Assembly: GCF_003002065.1 (NCBI RefSeq)
Contig: NZ_PVZG01000014.1
Coordinates: 1-64,000, forward strand
Reading direction: 5' to 3'
Source of the DNA: Pseudosporangium ferrugineum
GTDB taxonomy: Bacteria; Actinomycetota; Actinomycetes; Mycobacteriales; Micromonosporaceae
Length of the DNA stretch: 64,000 bases
The translations under genes were made by a program, and so were the position numbers. Shown here in pieces: positions 7,246-15,899 of the stretch (position 1 is its first letter; the number at the start of each line of letters is the position of its first letter). A model generated the notes under the pieces. It saw only the letters and a program-made list of their open reading frames with translations, ran no database searches and was not told where the DNA came from.

Positions 7246-8439
7246 ATGACAGCAGTGGACCTGCGGGAGGCCGCGCCCTCGACCGCCGCCGAGATCCTGC
7301 GCCGCGCCCGGGACCTGGCGCCCGCGCTCCGGGAGCGGGCCGACGAGATCGAGCGGGCCCGGCGGCTGCCGCCGGACGTGGTCGCGGCGCTGCGGGCCAC
7401 CGGCGTCTTCCGGATGGGCTTCGCCCGCGACCTGGGCGGCCCCGAACTCGACTCGATCGCGCAGACCGAGGTGATCGAGGCGTTGTCCTACGGCGATCCG
7501 GCGGCCGGGTGGTGCGCGATGATCGGCTCGGACACCGGCCTGTACGCCGCGTTCCTGGACCGGGACGTCTCCCGGCGCATGTTTCCCAGCCTGGACATGG
7601 CGACCGCGGGGCTGCTGTTCCCCGGTGGCCGCGCGGACGCCGTCGACGGGGGCTGGCGGTTGACCGGCCGCTGGAAGTTCGGCAGCGGCGTGACGCACGC
7701 CGACTGGGTGGTCTCCGGGGCGTTCCGCTTTCGCGACGGGGTTCCCGAGCCGGGCCCGGGCGGCGTGGGGCAGGGCTCGATCCTGCTGATGGTGCCGCGC
7801 GCGGACGTCGAGGTGCACGACACGTGGCACACGACCGGGCTGGCCGGCAGCGGCAGTTGCGACTACACGATCACCGATGTGTTCGTGCCGGCCGAGCACA
7901 CCCTCTACTTCTCGGAGGTCCGCAGCGGGACGGGCGTGCTCGCCCAGCCCGAGGTGCACATGCGCAACATGCCCGGGGTGGCGCTCGGCGTCGCCCGGGC
8001 CGCGCTCGATCACGCCCGGGAGACCGCGCTCGCCGCGGGCCGGGCGGAGGACTACCGCACGCAGACCATCCTGGCGGACTGCGAGGCCGACTTCGCCGCC
8101 ACCCGCCACGCGGTGTACGGCGCGCTGCGCCGCCAGCACCAGGTTCTCACCGCCGGCGGCACGCTCGAGGACCTGACCGCCCTGGAACGGGCCGCGCTGC
8201 CCCTGTCGCGCCGGCACGCGTTCCGTACGGCCCGGTCGATCGTGACCCGCCTCTACGACCTGGCGCAGACCTCCGCGATCTACCGGCCCTCGCCGCTGGA
8301 CCGCTGGCTGCGTGACACCGCCACGATGTGCCAGCACGTCGTGGCGCAGGACCGGATCCTGCAGACCGCCGGCGCCCATCTGCTCGGCGCCCGGCCCTCG
8401 TTCCCGCTGGCCCTCGGCATCACCGCCGTCCAGCGCTGA
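7246..8439 (+). CDS. Acyl-CoA-dehydrogenase-fold flavin monooxygenase
   Basis: A 397-residue protein with an ACAD N-terminal domain (LPPDVVAALRATGVFRMGFA), middle domain (WRLTGRWKFGSG, then ADWVVSGAF) and C-terminal type-2 domain (GVALGVARAALDHARE). This is the group-D flavin monooxygenase arrangement (HsaA/DszC-like), which uses reduced flavin from a separate reductase. In this class the substrates include amines that are N-hydroxylated. A flavin reductase lies at 17600. I infer oxidation of the hydrazine intermediate. ATG 7246 follows AGGAAG; GTG 7243 is also in frame. It is the first gene of the proposed hydrazine cluster, divergent from 7028. Confidence 0.82.
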   Translation: MTAVDLREAAPSTAAEILRRARDLAPALRERADEIERARRLPPDVVAALRATGVFRMGFARDLGGPELDSIAQTEVIEALSYGDPAAGWCAMIGSDTGLYAAFLDRDVSRRMFPSLDMATAGLLFPGGRADAVDGGWRLTGRWKFGSGVTHADWVVSGAFRFRDGVPEPGPGGVGQGSILLMVPRADVEVHDTWHTTGLAGSGSCDYTITDVFVPAEHTLYFSEVRSGTGVLAQPEVHMRNMPGVALGVARAALDHARETALAAGRAEDYRTQTILADCEADFAATRHAVYGALRRQHQVLTAGGTLEDLTALERAALPLSRRHAFRTARSIVTRLYDLAQTSAIYRPSPLDRWLRDTATMCQHVVAQDRILQTAGAHLLGARPSFPLALGITAVQR

Positions 8440-8492
8440 TCCACCCCATCCCGTACGTCCAGCCCCTTCCCGTACGTCGAAAGAGGAGAACC

Positions 8493-10130
8493 ATGCGAAG
8501 GCTCCCGGCCGCCCTGTGCGCGGCCACCGCGACGATGGCGGTCCTGCTCAGCGCGTGCACCAGCGGCGGCGAGACGCCGGAGGCACCGGCCGCCACCGAC
8601 GAGAACGCGGTGATCACCTACAACCTGACCGAGCCGGCGAACGCCCTGCTGCCCGGCGACACCACCGAGGTCGGCGGCATGGCCGTGGTCGGCGAGTTGT
8701 TCCGCGGCCTGATCGAGTACGACGCGGCCACCGCGGCGCCGCGCAACGCGGTCGCCGAGTCGATCACCAGCCCGGACTCCCGGGTGTGGACCGTCAAGCT
8801 CAAGCCGGACTGGCTGTTCCACGACGGCACCCGGGTGACCGCGAAGAGCTTCGTCGACTCCTGGAACTACACCGCGTACTCCCCGAACCTGATGAAGAGC
8901 GCCAGCTACATGGCCCACATCGAGGGCTTCGACCGGGTCAACAACGCGACGCCGGACGGCAAGCAGCCGGCCACGCCGCCGCCGGCGAAGGAGATGTCCG
9001 GCCTGAAGGTGGTCGACGACCGGACTTTCACGGTGACGCTCGGTGCCCCGTTCTCGGGCTTCGGGCTGCAGGTCGGCTTCGCCGCGTTCTTCCCCATGCC
9101 GGAGAGCTTCTTCGCCGACCGCAAGGCGTACGAGCAGCATCCGGTCGGCAACGGGCCGTTCGAGTTCGTCTCGTACACCAGGGGCAAGAACCTCGTCGTC
9201 AAGCGCTTCGACAAGTTCAGCGGCGAGCGCAAGGCGCGGATCGGCGGCATCGAGCATCTGTTCTACACCGATCTCGACAAGGCGTACGCCGACGTGCTGG
9301 CCGACAAGCTGGACTACCTGTCGTTCACGCCGTGGACCGCCTCGCAGGGCAACAAGATCGCGACCGACCTGCCCGAGTCGCGCCGCAAGGCGTACAAGTA
9401 CCTGGGCTACCAGGCGATCGCGTTCCCGTTGTTCGACAAGCGGTACGCGAACCGGCAACTGCGGCAGGCGATCTCCATGGCCGTCGACCGGCCCGCCCTG
9501 ATCCAGCAGATCTTCAACGGCACCCGGGTGCCCGCCGACGGCCTGGTGCCGCCGAACGTGCAGGGCTACGTGCCGAACCAGTGCGGGGAGCTGTGCACGT
9601 ACCAGCCGGAGAAGGCGAAGAAGCTGTTCGACACGACCGGCTTCCGGGGCCCGATCACGCTGGCGTCCAACGTGGACTCCGGCAACCGGGAGTGGGTCGA
9701 GGTGGTATGCCGGCAGATCTCGCAGACGCTGAAGCACCCGTGCGTCTTCAAGCCGCAGACCACGCTGGGCGAGCTGCGCAGCGCCCTGAACAACCGGTCG
9801 ATCCGCGACCTCTACCGCACGGCCTGGGTGGGCGGATACCCGTCGATCGAGAACTTCCTCAACCCGCTCTTCCGTACGAACGGCGCGTCGAACGTCGGCC
9901 AGTACTCGAACCCCCAGGTCGACGCCCTGCTCACCCGGGCCGACAACGCGCCCTCGGCCGAGCAGGCGTACTCGCTCTATCAGGAGGCGGAACGCCTCGC
10001 CCTGCAGGACATGCAGACCGTCCCGATCTGGTATCAGGCGGCCACCGCCGCCTGGTCGACGCGGCTGCGTGACGTGCAGCCGACGCTCTTCCGCGAACTC
10101 GACTTCCTCGGCGTGACCGTCAGCAAGTAG
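8493..10130 (+). CDS. Orphan oligopeptide-binding lipoprotein (SBP family 5)
   Basis: A 545-residue OppA/DppA-type solute-binding protein. The signal peptide MRRLPAALCAATATMAVLLS ends in a lipobox (LLSACTS), so it should be lipid-anchored outside the membrane. Family landmarks include GELFRGLIEYDAATA, HPVGNGPFEFVSY and LRQAISMAVDRPALI. ATG 8493 follows AAGAGGAGA. No permease or ATPase genes of an Opp system are nearby. Orphan OppA-like proteins are known inside the clavulanic acid cluster, where they are needed for biosynthesis, so a role in handling a pathway peptide is possible. Simple uptake with a distant permease is the alternative. Confidence 0.9.
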   Translation: MRRLPAALCAATATMAVLLSACTSGGETPEAPAATDENAVITYNLTEPANALLPGDTTEVGGMAVVGELFRGLIEYDAATAAPRNAVAESITSPDSRVWTVKLKPDWLFHDGTRVTAKSFVDSWNYTAYSPNLMKSASYMAHIEGFDRVNNATPDGKQPATPPPAKEMSGLKVVDDRTFTVTLGAPFSGFGLQVGFAAFFPMPESFFADRKAYEQHPVGNGPFEFVSYTRGKNLVVKRFDKFSGERKARIGGIEHLFYTDLDKAYADVLADKLDYLSFTPWTASQGNKIATDLPESRRKAYKYLGYQAIAFPLFDKRYANRQLRQAISMAVDRPALIQQIFNGTRVPADGLVPPNVQGYVPNQCGELCTYQPEKAKKLFDTTGFRGPITLASNVDSGNREWVEVVCRQISQTLKHPCVFKPQTTLGELRSALNNRSIRDLYRTAWVGGYPSIENFLNPLFRTNGASNVGQYSNPQVDALLTRADNAPSAEQAYSLYQEAERLALQDMQTVPIWYQAATAAWSTRLRDVQPTLFRELDFLGVTVSK

Positions 10131-10196
10131 TCCCGCGTCCCGGTCGTGCGGCGCGCCGGTTCCGGTGCGCCGCACCCCAGAAAGAAAGGTACGCCC

Positions 10197-11537
10197 ATGA
10201 CCGTCCACGACGTGGATATCGCGATGATCGGCGCCGGCCCCTCCAACCTCGCGCTGGCCGTCGCCCTCGAGGAGTGCGGCTCGCCCGAGCTGGCCGCCGG
10301 CGCCCGGATCCTGGAGCGCCACGACGACGTGAAGTGGCAGCGGAACCTCCTGCTGCCCTGGACCCGCAGCCAGGTGTCCTACGTCAAGGACCTGGTGACG
10401 CTGCGGAACCCGCGCAGCCGGTTCTCGTTCCTGAACTTCCTGCACGAGCGCGGCGAGCTGGACGAGTTCGTCAACCTCGGCACCTTCAACCCGTTCCGCT
10501 GGCAGCTGTCGACGTACCAGCAGTGGGTCGCCGACAACCTGGAGCACGTCCGCATGCGATACGGCGCCGACGCCGAGCAGATCCTGCCGGTGCACAGCGA
10601 GGAGGGCGCCATCGTCGGCTTCGCCGTGTCGCTGTCCGACGGCGACACGGTGATCTGCCGGGACCTGGTGTTCGGCGGCGGGCGGGACGCGTTCGTGCCC
10701 GAGGTGTTCCGCGGCCTCCCGGACGAGCGCGTCGTGCACAGCACCCGGTACGGCAGCCGGGTCGGTGCCGCCCGCGAGCTGGCCCGCCCCGGGCAACCGC
10801 TGCGTCCGGTGGTCGTCGGCGGGGCGCAGAGCGCCGCCGAGATGTTCATGGCGCTGCACGAGGACGCCCCGGGCTCCTCCCCCACGATGCTGCTGCGCTC
10901 GATCGGCCTGAAGGACTACCAGACCAGCAAGTTCGTCAACGAGCTGTTCTTCCCGTCGTTCGTGGACGACTTCTACGCGATGCCGCCGAAGGCGCGCGCC
11001 CGGGTGCTCGACGAGATGCACCTGACCAACTACGCCGGGCTCGCCCCGCCGTTCCTCGACGAGCTCTACACGATGATCTACCGGCAGCGGATGCTCGGCC
11101 GGCCCGTCTCGGCCGTTCGCCCGCTCACCGAGGTGGTCGCCGCGCGGGTCGAGGCGCTGCCCGGCGGCGGCGAGGAGGTCGTGCTGGAGGTGCGCGACCT
11201 GCGCTGCGACGCCGTCGAGGAGGTGCGCTGCGACGCGGTGTTCCTGGGCACCGGCTTCGACCCGCGGATGCCGGCCATCGTCCGCCGCCTGGCCGAGGCG
11301 GTCGCCCTGCCCGAGATCACCGTCAACCGCGACTACCGGGTGGATCTCGGCGCGGGCGCGACCGGCGGGCTGTATCTGCAGGGCGTCAACGAGGCCACCC
11401 ACGGCATCTCCGACTCGCTGATCAGCGTGCTGGCGCAGCGCTCGGCCGACATCGCCCGGGACATGATGGCGCGCCGGGACGCCGACCGGGGCGCCGGCCG
11501 GCTCGCCTCCGGGCAAGCGGTGGTGATGCCGGTATGA
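10197..11537 (+). CDS. Lysine/ornithine-type N-hydroxylase of a hydrazine pathway
   Basis: A 446-residue flavin N-monooxygenase. The FAD motif GAGPSNL is at residues 12-18. An NADPH-site motif VVGGAQSAAE lies mid-protein, and the C-terminus has FLGTGFDP and NEATHGISDSL, all typical of SidA/IucD/PvdA-type amine hydroxylases. These convert the side-chain amine of lysine or ornithine to a hydroxylamine. Such enzymes usually serve siderophores, but here TGA 11537 overlaps the cupin start by four bases and the MetRS-like and DAO genes follow. That order matches hydrazine machineries in which N6-hydroxylysine is the substrate (Spb38, Tri26 types). I infer that role. ATG 10197 follows AAAGAAAGG. Confidence 0.9.
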   Translation: MTVHDVDIAMIGAGPSNLALAVALEECGSPELAAGARILERHDDVKWQRNLLLPWTRSQVSYVKDLVTLRNPRSRFSFLNFLHERGELDEFVNLGTFNPFRWQLSTYQQWVADNLEHVRMRYGADAEQILPVHSEEGAIVGFAVSLSDGDTVICRDLVFGGGRDAFVPEVFRGLPDERVVHSTRYGSRVGAARELARPGQPLRPVVVGGAQSAAEMFMALHEDAPGSSPTMLLRSIGLKDYQTSKFVNELFFPSFVDDFYAMPPKARARVLDEMHLTNYAGLAPPFLDELYTMIYRQRMLGRPVSAVRPLTEVVAARVEALPGGGEEVVLEVRDLRCDAVEEVRCDAVFLGTGFDPRMPAIVRRLAEAVALPEITVNRDYRVDLGAGATGGLYLQGVNEATHGISDSLISVLAQRSADIARDMMARRDADRGAGRLASGQAVVMPV

Positions 11538-11905
11538 TCGACGTCCGCCGCCTGGACCGCGAGCGCCTGGAGCCCGCGTACGGACTGCTCGGCCAGCGGC
11601 TGCTCCCCTGGCCCGCGCTCAACGCCCCGTTCGAGGGTGCCTGGTGCGTCCTGCGCGCCGGCACCGGGTCCACCCCGCACGCCCACCACGAGTACGAGAT
11701 CTTCATCGCCGTCTCCGGTGCCGCCGAGGTGGTCGTGGGCGACGAGCGGCGCCCGTTCGTCGCCGGCGACGTCGTCCGGCTCCCACCGGGGACCCCGCAC
11801 CAGGTCGTCAACGACGGGCCGGACGACTTCGAGTACTACGGCGTCTGGTGGGACGCCGAGATGGCGGCGTCCTTCGTCGCCCGGCACGAGGCGGGCCCGC
11901 GGTGA
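11534..11905 (+). CDS. Stand-alone cupin, likely the N-N-bond-forming partner of the MetRS-like enzyme
   Basis: A 123-residue single cupin barrel. Motif 1 is PHAHHEYEIFIAVSG with metal ligands His49, His51 and Glu55; motif 2 is GDVVRLPPGTPHQVVN with His89. All four ligands of a metal-binding cupin are present. In known hydrazine synthetases (Spb40, Tri28 types) a cupin domain fused to a MetRS-like domain rearranges the O-aminoacyl hydroxylamine to form the N-N bond. Here the cupin is a separate gene with four-base overlaps on both sides, so a two-subunit enzyme is inferred. Confidence 0.85.
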   Translation: MIDVRRLDRERLEPAYGLLGQRLLPWPALNAPFEGAWCVLRAGTGSTPHAHHEYEIFIAVSGAAEVVVGDERRPFVAGDVVRLPPGTPHQVVNDGPDDFEYYGVWWDAEMAASFVARHEAGPR

Positions 11906-13461
11906 GCACCCGCCGCACGCTGATCGTCACGCCGGCCCCGACCGCCAACGGCGACCTGCACCTGGGTCACCTCGCGGGCCCGTTCCTCGCCGCCGACGTG
12001 CACACCCGGTACGCCCGGTCGCGGGGCCGCGAGGTGCTGCTGGGCACCGGCTTCCAGGACACCTCGACGTTCGTCGTCACCACCGCGCACCGCCGCGGGG
12101 TCGGCCCGGCGGAGCTCGTGGCCACCTCGGCGCGGGAGATCGCCGCCACGCTGGCGGCGATGGGGATCCGGGTCGACGGCTACACCGGCGACGACGACCG
12201 GTTCACCAAGTGGGTGGTCGACTTCCTGGGCCGGGTGTACGCGGCCGGCCGGCTCGAGCTGCGGACGCTGAAGTTCCCGTACTCGCCGCGGTCGGGGCAG
12301 TTCCTGGTGGACGGCTTCGCCGCGGGCGGCTGCCCCGAGTGCCTGGCCGAGGGGTGCGCCGGGCTGTGCGAGAGCTGCGGGCACCTGGTGGCGGCGGGCG
12401 ACCTGCTCGACGTCCGCAACGCGCTGGACCCCTCCGACCCGGTGACCATGCGCGAGGCGCGGGTGCTGGTGCTGCCCGTCGAACGGTACCGCGACCGGCT
12501 GCGCGCCCATTTCGCCGCGAACGCGGGTGGCCTGCGCCCGCACATGGCGCAGGCGATGGACGCGATGCTGTCGCGGCCCCTGCCGGACTTCCCGGTGACG
12601 TACCCGATCTCGTGGGGCATCCAGGTGCCGTTCGCCGAGGTCGCCGGGCAGGTCGTCAATCCCAACGCCGAGGCGATGGCGTGGAGCATGCACGCCACGG
12701 CGCTGGCGGCCGAGAGCCGGGGCGTGTCGGTCGCCGGCGAGGACGGGCTGTGGCTGGCGGGCGGCGGGTCGGAGATCGCGTACTTCCTCGGGTTCGACAA
12801 CATCTTCCCGTTCGCGGTCGCCGGCCCGGCGATGCTGATGGCCTTCGACGGCCGCTACGAGCTGCCGGCCCGCTACCTCACCAACGAGTTCTACGAGCTG
12901 GACCACCAGAAGTTCTCGACGAGCCGGGGGCACGTGGTGCGCGGGCGGGAGCTCGCCGCCCGGGTGCCCCGGGACCTGATCCGGTTCTACCTGGCGGCGA
13001 CCAGCCCGGAGCACCAGCGCACCAGCTTCGGCCACGACGCGCTGGCCCGGATCACCGAGCTGCGCCTGGTGGCACCGTGGAACCGGGTCGCCGAGCGGGT
13101 GAACCGCTGGGCCGGCCGGGGGCCGTTGCCGGTGCCGGCCCGCTCGCGCCGCGCCGCTGCTCGGATGACCGAGCGGTTCGCCGGCTCGTACGAGCTGTGC
13201 GGGTTCAGCCTGAACCGGGCCGCCGAGGCGATCACCGACCACCTGGCCCGGCTCGACGCGCGGCGGGTCACCGATGACGCGGAGGCCGGCGGCTTCTGCT
13301 TCGAGGTGCTCACGCTCGTACGGGCAGCCGCCCCGATCCTGATCGATCTGGCGGCCGGGGTCCTGGGCCCCGACCCGGACGACGGCCCGGATCCGGCCGC
13401 GGTCACCTCGGTGACGCCGGGCCCGCTGCCGCTGCTCACACCGGCGGGAGCGGGACGATGA
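11902..13461 (+). CDS. Methionyl-tRNA-synthetase-like amino-acid ligase of hydrazine formation
   Basis: A 519-residue class I synthetase-like protein. The HIGH-type motif is HLGH (residues 20-23) after TPAPTANGD. A zinc knuckle has Cys144, Cys147, Cys156 and Cys159. The KMSKS-type loop is KFSTS (337-341), so the second lysine is replaced by threonine. An anticodon-binding-like helical region is degenerate. Paralogues in hydrazine clusters adenylate an amino acid (glycine or glutamate) and transfer it to the hydroxylamine oxygen of N-hydroxylysine. The operon position supports this over housekeeping MetRS. The start is GTG 11902, overlapping the cupin stop, and the stop overlaps the DAO start. 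Confidence 0.87.
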   Translation: MSTRRTLIVTPAPTANGDLHLGHLAGPFLAADVHTRYARSRGREVLLGTGFQDTSTFVVTTAHRRGVGPAELVATSAREIAATLAAMGIRVDGYTGDDDRFTKWVVDFLGRVYAAGRLELRTLKFPYSPRSGQFLVDGFAAGGCPECLAEGCAGLCESCGHLVAAGDLLDVRNALDPSDPVTMREARVLVLPVERYRDRLRAHFAANAGGLRPHMAQAMDAMLSRPLPDFPVTYPISWGIQVPFAEVAGQVVNPNAEAMAWSMHATALAAESRGVSVAGEDGLWLAGGGSEIAYFLGFDNIFPFAVAGPAMLMAFDGRYELPARYLTNEFYELDHQKFSTSRGHVVRGRELAARVPRDLIRFYLAATSPEHQRTSFGHDALARITELRLVAPWNRVAERVNRWAGRGPLPVPARSRRAAARMTERFAGSYELCGFSLNRAAEAITDHLARLDARRVTDDAEAGGFCFEVLTLVRAAAPILIDLAAGVLGPDPDDGPDPAAVTSVTPGPLPLLTPAGAGR

Positions 13462-14570
13462 GCGGGGACGCCCGGGGGCTGGGCGGGGCCCGCGACCGGC
13501 TGCGCGTCGTGGTGGTCGGCGCCGGCATCACCGGGCTGCTGGCCGCGATCCGGTGCGTGCAGGCCGGGCACCGCGTCGTCGTGCTCGAGCGCGGTCCCGT
13601 GCCGCATCCCGAGTCGACGTCGTTCGACCAGCACCGGGCGCTGCGCGCGCTGACGGCGGGCGATCCGGCCGCGACCGGCCGGACCGCCCTGCTGCACCGG
13701 CGCTGGCAGGAGCTGGACGCCCTGCTGCGCGACCACCTGTCGGGTGTCCCCCTCTACCGGCGGGTCGGGGTGCTGACCGCCCTGCCCCGCGACGAGGTGC
13801 CCGCCGCCGTGGCCACCGCCGAGGCCATCGGGCTGCCGCTGCGGGTGGCCGACCCGGCCGCCTATCCGCACATCGGCTTCCCGGCGGGCACCGCGGTGGT
13901 GCTCGAACCGCACGCCGGCGTCCTGCTGGCCGACCGCATCCTGCGCGCGGCGGTCCGCTGGCTGCGGCACCACCCGCTGGCCGACCTGCGGCCCGGCCGG
14001 GAGGTGGTCGCCGTGCGGCCGGACAGCGGCGAGGTCCGGCTGGCCGGCGGCACGACCGAGACCGGCGACGCGGTGCTGGTCGCTGCCGGGCCGTGGTCGG
14101 CGGGCCTGCTCGACCTGCCGGTGACCCTGCACCGGCAGACCATGGTGTACCTGCGGCCGCCGGGCGAACTCGTCCGCACCTGGGCGGTCACGCCGATCGC
14201 GGGCGGGATCGGCACGGACGGCCGGTCCTGGCTCCTGCCCGCGGTGACCGGCACCCTCGTCAAGATCAGTACGGACGCCGCCCGCCGCGAGGTGGCCGAG
14301 CTGTCCGAGGGCGACCGGGGCGACTGGGCCGCCCGGGTGCTCACCGCCGGCATCCTGGCCGACCCGGAACGGTACCGGGTCGTGCTGGTGCGGCACTGCC
14401 ACTACGCCACCTCCGACGGCGGCGGCACCGGCTTCGTCCGGGTCGGGCCCGCGGTCTGGGCCCGACCGGCCAGCGGCGGCGACGGCTTCCGCACCGCGCC
14501 GCACGCCGTCGACGCGATCGCCGGCGAACTCGCGGGCCGCGGCGCGGGCGTCGCGGCCTCCCTCTCCTGA
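13458..14570 (+). CDS. DAO-family FAD oxidoreductase, likely cleaves the N-N-linked amino-acid conjugate
   Basis: A 370-residue D-amino-acid-oxidase/glycine-oxidase-fold protein with the FAD motif GAGITG at residues 21-26, a downstream VLERG ribose-binding acid, and DAO-type motifs such as LVAAGPWSAGLL. In s56-p1 and triacsin clusters a DAO-like enzyme (Spb39, Tri27) oxidatively cleaves N6-(carboxymethylamino)lysine to hydrazinoacetate plus aminoadipate semialdehyde. The placement directly after the MetRS-like gene, with ATGA overlap, supports the same step here. The amino acid joined to lysine or ornithine cannot be read from sequence. Confidence 0.85.
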   Translation: MSGDARGLGGARDRLRVVVVGAGITGLLAAIRCVQAGHRVVVLERGPVPHPESTSFDQHRALRALTAGDPAATGRTALLHRRWQELDALLRDHLSGVPLYRRVGVLTALPRDEVPAAVATAEAIGLPLRVADPAAYPHIGFPAGTAVVLEPHAGVLLADRILRAAVRWLRHHPLADLRPGREVVAVRPDSGEVRLAGGTTETGDAVLVAAGPWSAGLLDLPVTLHRQTMVYLRPPGELVRTWAVTPIAGGIGTDGRSWLLPAVTGTLVKISTDAARREVAELSEGDRGDWAARVLTAGILADPERYRVVLVRHCHYATSDGGGTGFVRVGPAVWARPASGGDGFRTAPHAVDAIAGELAGRGAGVAASLS

Positions 14571-14597
14571 TATCCGATCCGACCCGAGGACACCGTG

Positions 14598-15899
14598 ATG
14601 ACAGACAGGAATCCGGGCGCGCTGCTCGTGATCGGCAGCGGCCTCAAGCTCTACCGGGAGTACATCGTGCGGGCGGTCGCCCGGCGGGCCCGCGAGGCCG
14701 GCCTGCGGCTGGTGCTGATCAACAACCTCCGGCCCACCTGGCAGCGCGAGCACTTCGACGACATCACCGTGGTCGACGTGTTCGACCACGACCGGCTCCG
14801 GGGAACCGCCCGCGAGCTGGCCGGCCGCTTCACGATCACCGGCCTGATGTGCTGGGACGAGCCGCTGGTGATGCCCGCCGCCGAGCTGGCCGCCGAGTTC
14901 GGCGTGCCGGGCCTGAGCATCCCGGGGGTGCAGGGCTGCCGGGACAAGCACAGCTCCCGCACCCGGCTGACCGCGGCGGGGCTCCCGCAGCCCGGCTTCG
15001 CCCTCACCACCGGCCTCGACCAGGCCCGCCGGGCCGCGGCCCGCATCGGCTACCCGGTCGTGGTCAAGCCCCGGGCGCTGGGCGCCAGCATGGGCGTCTC
15101 GCTCGCGGCCGGCGAGCGGGAGCTGGCGTACGCGTACCGGATCGCGCACGAGGCCAGCCTCGTCGGCGACGCGCCCTACCGCGGCGGCGCGATCATCGAG
15201 GGCTACGCCGACGGGCCGGAGATCAGCATCGACGGGGCCGTGCACAAGGGCGAATACCTGCCGATGTTCCTGGCCCGCAAGACCACCGGCCTGCCGCCGT
15301 TCTTCGAGGAGCTGGGGCACGTGGTCGACGCCGCGGACCCGCTGCTGCGCGACCCCGTGCTGCTGAAGACGCTGGAGACCGCGCACCGGGTCCTGGGCAT
15401 CGAGGACGGCATCACGCACACCGAGGTGCGGCTCACCGCGGACGGGCCGGTCATCATCGAGGTCAACGGGCGCCTCGGCGGCGACCTCATCCCGTACCTG
15501 GGCCAGGTCGCCACCGGCATCGAGCCCGGCAGCGTGCTCTTCGACATCGCCACCGGCCGGCGGCCCGACCTCACCACCACGGCCTCGGCGGTGGCCGGCA
15601 TCCGGTTCGGCTACCCCGGCCAGGACTGCACCGTACGGTCGATAGCCGTACCCGCGGAGGCACCGGGCCTGATCCTCGCGGCCGGCATGGTGGAGCCGGG
15701 CACCGTGCTGCGGCTGCCGCCGGGCGGCTACATCGCCCGCCATTCCCTGGTGGTCTGCTCGGCGCCGGACCCGTCGTCCTGCGCGCAACGGCTCACCGAC
15801 GCGGCGGCGCTGGTCGAGGTCGACGCCGACCCCGTCGACCCGCCGCCGGCCGGCACGCCGCTGACCATGCCCGCCGGACTGCTGGACGTGGACGCATGA
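14598..15899 (+). CDS. ATP-grasp ligase
   Basis: A 433-residue ATP-grasp enzyme of the biotin-carboxylase/BtrJ-like layout. The central ATP-binding strand reads YPVVVKPRALGASMGVSLA, and metal-binding residues lie in THTEVRLTADGPVIIEVNGRLGGD (E-x-N pair). These enzymes join a carboxylate to an amine through an acyl-phosphate. In a cluster without NRPS or carrier proteins it is the best candidate for condensing the hydrazine acid with an amino acid, or the reverse. ATG 14598 lies seven bases after AGGA; GTG 14595 is also in frame. The stop overlaps the next start by four bases. Confidence 0.88.
   Translation: MTDRNPGALLVIGSGLKLYREYIVRAVARRAREAGLRLVLINNLRPTWQREHFDDITVVDVFDHDRLRGTARELAGRFTITGLMCWDEPLVMPAAELAAEFGVPGLSIPGVQGCRDKHSSRTRLTAAGLPQPGFALTTGLDQARRAAARIGYPVVVKPRALGASMGVSLAAGERELAYAYRIAHEASLVGDAPYRGGAIIEGYADGPEISIDGAVHKGEYLPMFLARKTTGLPPFFEELGHVVDAADPLLRDPVLLKTLETAHRVLGIEDGITHTEVRLTADGPVIIEVNGRLGGDLIPYLGQVATGIEPGSVLFDIATGRRPDLTTTASAVAGIRFGYPGQDCTVRSIAVPAEAPGLILAAGMVEPGTVLRLPPGGYIARHSLVVCSAPDPSSCAQRLTDAAALVEVDADPVDPPPAGTPLTMPAGLLDVDA

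Noticed and set aside
7029..7400. N-terminal extension of the membrane-protein gene up to 7400
   Set aside because: The extension is Arg/Ser-rich with no hydrophobic or conserved features, and ATG 7028 has a good ribosome-binding site.
8280..11516. A 1078-codon open frame on the minus strand opposite the hydrazine cluster
   Set aside because: It is antisense to several well-supported genes, has a His/Arg/Gly-rich composition and no domains. Long antisense frames are expected in DNA of this GC content. The same holds for the frames at 12987-15788, 25698-28820 (upstream part) and 61466-63550.
10197..11537. Siderophore hydroxylase
   Set aside because: The protein family would allow it, but there is no NRPS or NIS synthetase, acyltransferase or iron-uptake gene around it, while all hydrazine-machinery partners are adjacent.
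11902..13461. Housekeeping methionyl-tRNA synthetase
   Set aside because: The KMSKS loop is altered to KFSTS, the gene overlaps a cupin and a DAO gene, and it follows an amine N-hydroxylase. The hydrazine-synthetase context explains it better.
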